A DNA stretch of 12,872 nucleotides from Candidatus Omnitrophota bacterium (GTDB taxonomy: Bacteria > Omnitrophota > Gorgyraeia > Zapsychrales > Fredricksoniimonadaceae): assembly GCA_023247575.1 (NCBI GenBank), contig JAHFGE010000033.1, positions 1 to 12,872 on the forward strand. The letters are read 5' to 3'. The notes beneath the pieces were generated by a model, which worked only from the letters and a program-made list of their open reading frames with translations, made no database searches and was not told where the DNA came from. How positions within the stretch are numbered: the stretch's first letter is position 1; the number at the start of each line of letters is the position of its first letter. Below, piece after piece: positions 9,901 through 12,872 of the stretch. A program made the translations under genes and the position numbers.

Positions 9901-12872
9901 TTGTTGTTTGAAGGGCGATGGCCAGTTGGGTCAACCTGTCTCTTTGCTCTTCAATACTCTTTTGATAAGTATTGTCTTTCCCTGCACGTATACGTTGATA
10001 TGTTTGATCAATCTTTTCTTTGATTTCTTCGACCTTGGCCTGATCAGCCAACTTTAAGGCCTGAACTGTTTCTTTATCGCGAGCAACATACAACAAGCGA
10101 ATGTATCCTTGCTTGTTGCCCGCAACAGAGACCAAGGTGTCCATATAGTGCTTGCGGGATTCTCTTTGCGTAATATCATCTATGGCTTGCCTGAAAATTT
10201 GATTGTAATCTCTGTCTTGACTAGCAACATATTGTCTGTGCAAATTATACAAAGTTGTATTTCTCGATACACTGTTGATTTCCCGATACATCGCAGTAAA
10301 CAGCCCTTTGTCCTTAAGTTGTTTCTCGTACGTCGGATACATAAACGGCCAATTATGGCGTTGCTGGATTTCACCGATGATTGCCACGCCTTCTGGAGCG
10401 AGTACACGATAATATTCATCGGTGGAAGAATGCAAACGGTTGTCCCAATAATATCTCAATGCACCAAGTGATATAGCGATATCAATGCTGCCATCAGCAA
10501 AGTTACGTAAACGGCTGATATCCTGAGGAACTCCCTGGATGACTTCATGAAGATTTTCTTTAACCTTTTCCTGGAAGCTTCTTACAATCTGGGCAGGTGC
10601 CAAGTCGGTTTCAATAATCTCCAACCGGCCAGGATAAGCACGGGCGAGCTCACGGGCCAAACGGCCTGAACCTGATCCAATGATGGCTAACCGGTACACC
10701 TTGCGTGGATTGCGGTTGATTAAAATCCCAATCCGATTAATTAAAGTATCATGGGAATGATCAATCCGCGGGAATTCTTTGCTAAGAATTTCCATCAACT
10801 CCCAATTATCAAAGATAGGCCTGTTGTTTTCATCCAAGAAGATCTGGTCAAATTCTTGGTCATTGCTACCTCTATGTTTTTCCTGGATACGGATATGGAA
10901 ATAGATTTTAAGAATTTCCGAAACGAGGTGTGGGTGTTCCTGGAACAGTTCTTTTAGCGTCTCAATAATCATTTGATGTTCTGAAACGGATTGTCTCGTG
11001 GCAGCTTCCTGGAGCAAACCTGGGATGATCAATCTGATAATGGCACGTTTCAAGGACATCTCGCTTTCGCTCATATGGCCTTTTTCTAACAAACGTGCTG
11101 CGATCTTTTCAACTGCATCCTGTGTACGTTCGGTGACAAAATCCTTTTCGTCTAAGCGCGAACCACGCTGTTCATTTTCAATCCCTTCACTAACAACCCT
11201 CTGGGTAATCGCAACATAAGGGCCGGTAATAACCTTATACGCCTGCATCTTTCGGTCTTCCTTGATAAGGGCCAACAAGATTCTTTCCAAATTTGCAGCG
11301 ATTTCTTTTTCATATTTCTGGAACATTTCCATAAGATCTTCGTTACGGATTGAGCTTGCCGTACCTAAAATCATGTAGGGGATAACCACGGCATCAGTTA
11401 AAGTATATTCTTTCCCATTCAAAACAATCTTGTTATCTCGCAATTGCGCCTGTCCTTGGTTGATTTGCATTACAATCTCACGTAAAATTTCTCGGTCTTT
11501 TGTAAAATTAAGATCTAATCCAAATATACGCAAGAATTCATAACCCGCCAAACCGACATAATCCTTGATCGTAATCAAAGCACTTGGAGGTCCGCGGATC
11601 TTATGGGCTGTCTTTTCCGGCCCAGGCAGAACAGTTGCTTTTTGTTCTTTGGCCCTGACTTCTTTGGCTGCTTCTCTGATTGCAACAAAGACTTCCACAG
11701 TCAAAGCCTGAAGTTGTTGCGTTAACTGATCCTGTTCGCTGGCGTAGCTTGAACTTGCCCATTGATGCCAAGATACCGTTGTTGCCCCTTGAGCTACGTT
11801 AACTGGATGATTGTCCTTCTTTTCATTCTTTCTGACATACATCCCAGCAGCAGTTGTTGCTTCCTGTCCAGATGCTCTGCCTTCTTTATATTGCAGTGCA
11901 CGGGCAATCATGTTGCCCACAACCGTCTCAACCGATCGTGTTTCTCCAAACCTCACCATGCTGTCCACACCACCGACGTTATTACCGTTGACTTCAATAA
12001 CATACGGTTGGGCTGTTTGGTCAATCATAAAGTCCATACCGGAGAAGTCTTGACCTTGGGCCGAGGTCGTTGCATAGGCACGGATGTTAGCGTCCGCTGT
12101 GCCTTTAGGAACAATGCGCTCTTCGACCTCCACGCTGTCGTTGCTATACAAAATCACTGCTACTCTTGCTGCGGCCTTGGCCATGCGGCTTCTGGGGAAG
12201 AATTCAATGCCTTTACCTTTTTGACCATGATTTGGTTTTACAACGATTTCATCGCGGTTAAACTTCAATAATCTATCCTCAATCATCTCCTCATTGACCC
12301 GTTCAAAAATAACAAGGCGATCACCTAAGGTCCGCAGAATATCCTGAATAGGCTCACTTAAGGCATCGAATATTTTTTGCATCATAAAGGCTACACCAGC
12401 AGGAACCTTGATTCCGGCACGAATGAGGACTGCGGTGGTGATGATCTTGTCATCAACTAATTCTTCATAAAGGACGTCTCCGGAAATAGGGATATTGGTC
12501 TTGGCCAGAGCTTGGTCTAATTTCTTGGTCTTGTTAAACACATAATGGATTTCAACTGTATTGTCATCAGCAACAATAAATGTGACATTTTCGCCATGGA
12601 ACAAGAACCCACGGGTAACAAAGGCTTTATTGTCGACAAATTTAATCCAAACTTTGTCTGTGGTGGCAATCATGTTGACAGCCGTGTTGGTTGCCCCTGT
12701 CCTAAGATATGGCAGGGTGTATCTTTCTAATTGTCCAAGGACAACAACATTAGCCTTCTCAAGGGTTATTTCATTAGCTTTCTTAAGGGCTATTGCGGAA
12801 ACGTTGTAACCATTTTTGTCTAAGACCAGGAGATTACGAATAAAGAAGAATTTCTCTTTTGAAGGATCATGC
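1..12872 (-). CDS. Giant multidomain protein, internal fragment (no start or stop in window)
   Basis: One minus-strand frame stays open across the whole window. I translated it codon by codon from 12871 to 2, met no TAA, TAG or TGA, and checked frame register at more than fifteen motif positions. About 4,290 residues are visible and both ends lie outside. In order it holds ATP-grasp, SAM-methyltransferase, GNAT, UDPGP-type nucleotidyltransferase, 2H phosphoesterase, CMP-kinase-like, HD, eight-helix membrane, two HExxH repeats and UAP1-like pyrophosphorylase domains. Each real domain motif falls in this same frame, so it is protein-coding and not a chance opening. Chained enzyme ORFs of thousands to tens of thousands of codons are documented in Omnitrophota; membership here is inferred. 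The protein's function as a whole is unknown. It might act as one membrane-anchored assembly or be cut into pieces after translation. Residue numbers in the other entries count from 12871. Confidence 0.93.
950..1462 (-). repeat. Repeat unit A: 171-residue HExxH domain (residues 3804-3974)
   Basis: Copy A of the 513-bp direct repeat. By eye about 139 of 171 residues match copy B, and there are no indels. The first 100 residues or so differ at about nine positions, while the last 70 differ at more than twenty. The metal-type motif is 'TLAFINEHEGLHQSRIK' (HEGLH, 1067-1081, His3931 to His3935), then an acidic 'KDQEEQAIIAVQ' helix and the shared end 'VNSFTNKTALVLTAE'. The linker to the next domain, 'ELFHQLVIKGKKPAAEI', is not repeated in copy B. 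Role unknown; a small metallopeptidase-like domain is the best guess. Confidence 0.85.
1563..1591 (+). promoter_or_regulatory. Sigma70-type promoter for the plus-strand relic gene
   Basis: TTGACA at 1563-1568 is a perfect -35 box. It is followed by a 17-base spacer and TAACCT at 1586-1591, a TANNNT -10 box, with an extended TG one base before it (1583-1584). Transcription would begin near 1598, the A of the first ATG of the small gene, which implies a leaderless message. There is no Shine-Dalgarno sequence before that ATG, in keeping with this. The element lies inside the minus-strand coding frame, so it is more likely inherited with the inserted gene than selected in place. Confidence 0.5.
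1598..1852 (+). pseudogene. Small 'DEW-L-I' family protein, partner of retropepsin-like protease (84 codons)
   Basis: The plus-strand product opens 'MIQDIKNRFKDEWLLIRV' and continues 'VAGRLIEHSPNKSSLLKSI' and 'QDTLPKGYAAAFFL'. It matches the pattern of a widespread small bacterial family ('...DEWVLI...G.V..HS..R.E.....') whose gene commonly sits directly before a retropepsin-like aspartyl protease gene. The family's function is unknown to me. A promoter lies directly upstream (1563-1591). The first ATG at 1598 is chosen; ATG 1610 is also possible, and neither has a clear ribosome site. The last residues 'NYNGQWN' run past the normal family end into protease DNA because of a deletion. Its codons lie in exact register with the minus-strand giant frame and contain no TTA, CTA or TCA, which is why that frame stays open. 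It may still be expressed. Confidence 0.65.
1833..2033 (+). pseudogene. Retropepsin-like aspartyl protease, C-terminal half only
   Basis: In a different plus-strand frame from the preceding gene, and overlapping its last 20 bases, the sequence reads 'ITASGTEYVAIVTVPRI', then 'ENVDVICLDMPPQSPVSGLL' and 'GLNVLKKFDIFLKF', ending at a stop at 2031-2033. This is the C-terminal half of bacterial retropepsin-like aspartyl proteases, whose usual ending is '...TASG.EY...V.V..I......ENV.V.C.D.PP.SPV.GLLGL..L..FD..L.F'. The N-terminal half with the catalytic Asp-Thr-Gly, about 60-70 residues, is missing, so this is a dead remnant. The break at about 1833-1850 looks like one internal deletion that also fused into the upstream partner gene. 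No terminator was seen after 2033. Confidence 0.72.
2117..2629 (-). repeat. Repeat unit B: 171-residue HExxH domain (residues 3415-3585)
   Basis: Copy B of a direct repeat; copy A lies at 950-1462. Both are exactly 513 bp in the same frame. The unit opens with 'DPACALPKAQFPDVPAPTAK', holds a conserved helix-rich core ('YADWLKAREAELQTANPQG', 'EAHVVAYYDQ'), then 'IPAETLSFIEEHEELHQRR' with a zinc-protease-type HEELH (His3542 to His3546) and a downstream acidic 'SQEEQEILAVQ' helix. It ends 'NSFTNKTASVLTAQ'. HExxH with a nearby glutamate is the usual metal site of gluzincin and related peptidases, so each copy could be a small metallopeptidase-like domain. The family is not recognised and activity is unproven. 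Confidence 0.85.
2640..3499 (-). other. Domain: multi-pass membrane region, C-terminal half Mpv17/PMP22-like (residues 3125-3412)
   Basis: About eight hydrophobic segments can be read, roughly at 3444-3355, 3342-3300, 3279-3197, 3180-3121, 3093-3025, 2958-2890, 2838-2770 and 2757-2712, joined by short charged loops ('SKLFKDR', 'FDKDGNLKNK', 'GEKKNIFEHLKG'). The last four resemble the Mpv17/PMP22 family of small membrane proteins. 'ISGYFMYSLYIPFLGNTF' stands where that family has its G-P-x-x-H-x-W/F-Y step, 'RTAFDLTIGSI' stands at its D-Q helix, and 'YNFIFWYPTQLVSWYCF' then 'YVIWVGFLSEKV' match the family's 'NWxxWPxxQxxNF' and 'WNxxLS' ending. The membrane character is firm; the family name is a pattern match only. 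It would anchor the giant protein in a membrane with both flanks on the same side if eight helices are right. Confidence 0.65.
3500..4449 (-). other. Unrecognised region (residues 2808-3125)
   Basis: About 315 residues follow the HD domain. The first part is basic and helical ('LSRELWEKLFAALERIVPA', 'DIRRFIFFFALAEDSYVRL'). The middle has a beta-like 'LRLFEFDTDVDLFSV' and 'YFSIPITLKENRLIIQLTKL'. It then reaches 'KDPAKPRKGRSADE', a basic hinge whose DNA resembles part of the HExxH repeats (GGCTTGGCGGGATC on the plus strand at 3831-3844 and 2502-2515). A second helical part ('MLWVIEVLNYYEATGQADKAA') leads to a polar run before the membrane domain. I cannot assign a family. The TDVD/FSV pair recalls a nucleotidyltransferase-like acidic motif but the evidence is too thin to call. 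Confidence 0.45.
4450..4959 (-). other. Domain: HD-superfamily metal-dependent phosphohydrolase (residues 2638-2808)
   Basis: HD enzymes hydrolyse phosphate esters of nucleotides and related compounds with a His/Asp metal site. The signature doublet is in 'IGIILHDLGYTKV' (His2713, Asp2714). An earlier histidine pair lies in 'AYFHLIRHDFEYFW', and further metal-ligand candidates follow at sensible spacing: His2727 in 'YDHPAESA', His2758-His2759 in 'DFTEHHVIIGE', and Asp2793 in 'LLIMAVVDTTGYVLP'. The H...HD...H...HH...D pattern resembles two-metal HD domains (HD-GYP-like), although no GYP is present. The metal site looks complete. The substrate is unknown; the neighbouring kinase and phosphoesterase suggest nucleotide chemistry, which is inference from context. 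Confidence 0.75.
4960..5179 (-). other. Helical linker between kinase and HD domain (residues 2564-2638)
   Basis: About 73 residues, polar and helical ('QVGTVAQARKQIYAEKTRK' with 'KIEELVVSLSNTN'), then 'LPDATRQEILAVFPEILID' which probably begins the first helices of the HD fold. No motif of its own is visible. Confidence 0.45.
5180..5889 (-). other. Domain: divergent cytidylate kinase-like P-loop kinase (residues 2328-2564)
   Basis: Cytidylate kinase phosphorylates (d)CMP with ATP. The P-loop 'VVGGGGTGKGTIAKAIA' (GTGKGT ending at residue 2350) is typical, and so are 'YRAVAWVALFEG', 'YKGQDITDD', 'RNVVAEMR' and 'VEVYLDAPSRIRAQRRV', in family order and spacing over about 230 residues. Key substitutions are visible. 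The D-T-G before 'AMYR' reads G-V-G, the Arg of 'DITxxIR' is lost ('DITDDIET'), and the 'GRDIGT' signature reads 'MRPKLA', so the Asp is gone while the Arg remains. ATP binding looks sound but CMP binding does not. It may phosphorylate something else or be structural. The following 'VISSIKDDSSKLAFD' resembles a normal C-terminal end. Confidence 0.75.
5890..6480 (-). other. Domain: 2H phosphoesterase-like (LigT / 2'-5' RNA ligase superfamily), residues 2131-2328
   Basis: 2H enzymes hydrolyse or form 2',3'-cyclic or 2'-5' phosphodiester bonds with two His-x-Thr/Ser motifs. Both motifs are present: 'KNHVSIGG' (His2182) and, about 85 residues on, 'VTHATFAYI' (His2267). Each sits in a strand-like context, as in the family. 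The opening 'STVYVYFPFPAKL' fits the first strand, followed by a helix 'AQETFKRILEEETRK'. The domain of about 190 residues is near the normal length. Directly C-terminal, with almost no linker, is a CMP-kinase-like domain, so the two may act on related nucleotide substrates (inference). The motifs are intact, but the overall match is by pattern only. Confidence 0.6.
6481..6829 (-). other. Linker with small palindrome (residues 2015-2131)
   Basis: About 115 residues with no recognised fold connect the nucleotidyltransferase and the 2H domain. The final part, 'REKLANGFSKLASPRNDAS', coincides with a short inverted repeat in the DNA (6495-6510) and with two GCAAGCTT copies 21 bases apart (6507-6514 and 6528-6535). 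Codon preference changes here, from GCG/ACG/TTG-rich on the N-terminal side to ATA/TTA/GTA-rich on the C-terminal side, so this looks like a seam between two segments of different origin. Confidence 0.45.
6495..6510. repeat. Short inverted repeat inside coding sequence
   Basis: TTGCG (6495-6499) and CGCAA (6506-6510) form a stem around six bases, in the context CATTGCGAGGCGACGCAAGC. The context recalls the dispersed 'CATTGCGAG...' palindromic elements found in many bacterial genomes, some of which sit in frame inside genes. Here it encodes 'LASPRNDA' at the seam between two domains. It may be a remnant of such an element. One copy only is visible, so this is weak. Confidence 0.3.
6830..8260 (-). 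other. Domain: UDPGP-type NDP-sugar pyrophosphorylase, copy 1 (residues 1538-2014)
   Basis: This looks like a member of the UTP-glucose-1-phosphate / UDP-N-acetylhexosamine uridylyltransferase family, which makes UDP-sugars from UTP and a sugar-1-phosphate. The nucleotide loop reads 'ILTGGAASRM' (1583-1590 is TGGAASRM). The family's 'PK-L-P-V' step appears as 'IPTKGLVPAAKVGNRWYNFLE' with a 'LELHLLNQVTLIKQLG' helix after it. The uridine-binding turn is 'GTPRGHGGNMHNML' (His1809), the metal site is 'FRNIDNTAARLD', and 'KGGTLIKHMD' and 'YYINNAVAVMSRNYF' match the closing strands. About 70 residues separate the glycine loop from the lysine step, far more than usual, so an insertion sits in the active-site loop. 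The basic loop residue is kept (Arg1589). Activity is uncertain. Confidence 0.7.
8261..8835 (-). other. Linker region with an HEA motif (residues 1346-1538)
   Basis: This joins the acetyltransferase to the first nucleotidyltransferase. After a charged helical run ('KELERQGQGEAAGIVRATK') comes a small beta-rich part ('PFYIWYESSKKFVLAHAW', 'NVYIPAALIATL') and then 'LIAKILVHEAMDAEEL' (His1476, Glu1477). The 'VHEA' following a strand and a helix recalls zinc peptidase-like HExxH helices, but the second histidine is replaced by Asp, so I do not call a protease. A drift in codon choice starts in this region near 8650, upstream of which (higher coordinates) Ala and Thr codons are mixed and downstream of which GCG, ACG and TTG dominate. 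Confidence 0.4.
8836..9361 (-). other. Domain: GNAT-family N-acetyltransferase (residues 1171-1346)
   Basis: GNAT enzymes move an acetyl group from acetyl-CoA to an amine. The central strand pair 'GRPVLVAYMDIEGNRVIVG' is followed by motif A, 'AVLDVFQRGFGIGQLLAEAA'. Its pyrophosphate-binding turn reads Q-R-G-F-G-I-G (residues 1265-1271), matching the Q/R-x-x-G-x-G/A signature. Motif B, 'YYVMVRESNKASYRFFKEL', has the usual N-x-x-A/S-x-x-F/Y pattern. The length of about 175 residues includes an N-terminal helical part and is normal for the family. The CoA site looks intact. The substrate cannot be told from sequence; protein, peptide or amino-sugar acetylation are all possible. Confidence 0.85.
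9362..10229 (-). other. Unrecognised helical or coiled-coil-like segment (residues 881-1170)
   Basis: About 290 residues between methyltransferase and acetyltransferase, with no family I can name. Near 10080-9960 lies a highly charged run, 'KVEEIKEKIDQTYQRIR' followed by 'SIEEQRDRLTQLAIALQ', with heptad-like spacing of Ile and Leu that suggests a short coiled coil. Further on are aromatic-rich helices ('FGEERIYRVFAWEKDLLL' near 9760). It probably serves as a spacer or scaffold between enzyme domains. No metal-binding or catalytic motif was seen. Confidence 0.45.
10230..10710 (-). other. Domain: class I SAM-dependent methyltransferase fold (residues 721-881)
   Basis: A Rossmann-type methyltransferase transfers a methyl group from S-adenosylmethionine. 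Motif I is clear: 'LAIIGSGSGRLARELA' with the glycine loop at residues 732-736. It is followed at the expected spacing by the acidic end of strand 2, 'LEIIETD' (Glu754 and Asp756), which normally binds the SAM ribose. Then come 'GSIDIAISLGALRYY' (strand 4 with the post-II region) and 'EYYRVLAPEGVAIIGE' (strand 5, the typical 'RVLKPGG' turn). The order and spacing match the methyltransferase type 11/25 group. The SAM site looks intact. The acceptor is unknown; the following 'YEKQLKDKGLF' resembles the usual closing part of the fold. Confidence 0.82.
10711..11889 (-). other. Unrecognised, mostly helical segment (residues 328-721)
   Basis: About 390 residues link the ATP-grasp and methyltransferase domains. 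I recognise no family. The stretch is rich in Glu, Lys, Ile and Leu with repeated amphipathic helix-like runs, for example around 'EKEIAANLERILLALIKED' and 'LKRAIIRLIIPGLLQEAA'. A segment 'IKDYVGLAGYEFLRIFGLD' opens what may be a separate small helical domain near 11570. There is no membrane segment, signal peptide or catalytic motif that I can defend. The codons match the flanking methyltransferase segment, so it may have arrived together with it. Confidence 0.5.
11890..12871 (-). other. Domain: ATP-grasp ligase-like (residues 1-328)
   Basis: This resembles the ATP-grasp superfamily, which joins a carboxylate to an amine or thiol through an acyl-phosphate made from ATP (D-Ala-D-Ala ligase, glutathione synthetase and cyanophycin synthetase types). 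Visible features in the right order are an 'AGIKVPAG' segment after a helix (from residue 152), the ATP-binding lysine and glycine-rich loop 'VVKPNHGQKGKGI' (Lys about 212), a 'VEERIV' adenine-contacting strand, and a C-terminal 'YVIEVNGNNVGG' with the metal-binding Glu293 and Asn295. The first 150 residues look like the pre-ATP-grasp domain but may be incomplete, because the protein continues beyond the right edge. The substrate cannot be named. The metal and ATP residues look intact, so activity is plausible. Confidence 0.75.

Noticed and set aside
11762..12271. Plus-strand ORF of 169 codons, Cys- and His-rich
   Set aside because: It overlaps the ATP-grasp metal and glycine motifs on the minus strand. 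The many Cys and His residues come from reverse-reading Gly, Ala and Val codons, not from a metal-binding protein.
1..12872. The long frame as several separate genes joined by missed stops or frameshifts
   Set aside because: No stop, ribosome site or intergenic gap appears between domains, and all domains keep the same frame over the whole window.
1..12872. tRNA, rRNA, riboswitch, CRISPR array, insertion sequence or origin
   Set aside because: I looked for these and found no cloverleaf, regular spacer array, transposase motif or iteron cluster.

Overview
The window is almost entirely one coding region. On the minus strand a single reading frame (codons whose first base lies at 12871, 12868 ... 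4) runs from the right edge to the left edge with no stop that I could find. That is about 4,290 codons with neither a start nor a stop inside the window. It reads as a fragment of a giant multidomain protein. Single ORFs of this size made of chained metabolic-enzyme domains are known chiefly from Omnitrophota (candidate phylum OP3, including Ca. Velamenicoccus archaeovorus), so that is the best guess for the organism. The assignment is inference from architecture; no phylogenetic marker gene is present.

Reading the protein N to C means descending coordinates. The order is: an ATP-grasp ligase-like domain (12871-11890); an unrecognised helical stretch (11889-10711); a class I SAM methyltransferase fold (10710-10230); a second helical stretch (10229-9362); a GNAT acetyltransferase (9361-8836); a short region with an HEA motif (8835-8261); a UDPGP-type nucleotidyltransferase (8260-6830); a linker with a small palindrome (6829-6481); a 2H phosphoesterase-like domain (6480-5890); a divergent cytidylate kinase (5889-5180); an HD-domain phosphohydrolase (about 4959-4450); an unrecognised region (4449-3500); and a membrane domain of about eight helices whose second half resembles Mpv17/PMP22 (3499-2640). 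After that come two copies of a 171-residue unit carrying HExxH (2629-2117 and 1462-950) and a UAP1-like UDP-N-acetylhexosamine pyrophosphorylase that leaves the window on the left (949-1).

The most striking spot lies between the two HExxH repeats. There (about 1560-2035) the PLUS strand carries a recognisable decayed gene pair. It is a small 'DEW-L-I' family protein with a promoter directly upstream, followed by the C-terminal half of a retropepsin-like aspartyl protease whose DTG-containing half is deleted. The giant minus-strand frame reads straight through it in antisense, so the giant protein seems to have absorbed an ordinary gene pair backwards as about 160 new residues.

Several enzyme domains keep their fold motifs but have substituted active-site residues: the kinase GRD motif reads MRP, and the UAP1-like GTRLG motif reads GSGLK. 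Codon use changes abruptly between segments. The giant ORF therefore looks like an accretion of domains from several sources. The NDP-sugar transferases, ATP-grasp, GNAT and methyltransferase folds could fit envelope-precursor chemistry, but that is speculative. I saw no tRNA, rRNA, CRISPR array, insertion sequence or intergenic region.
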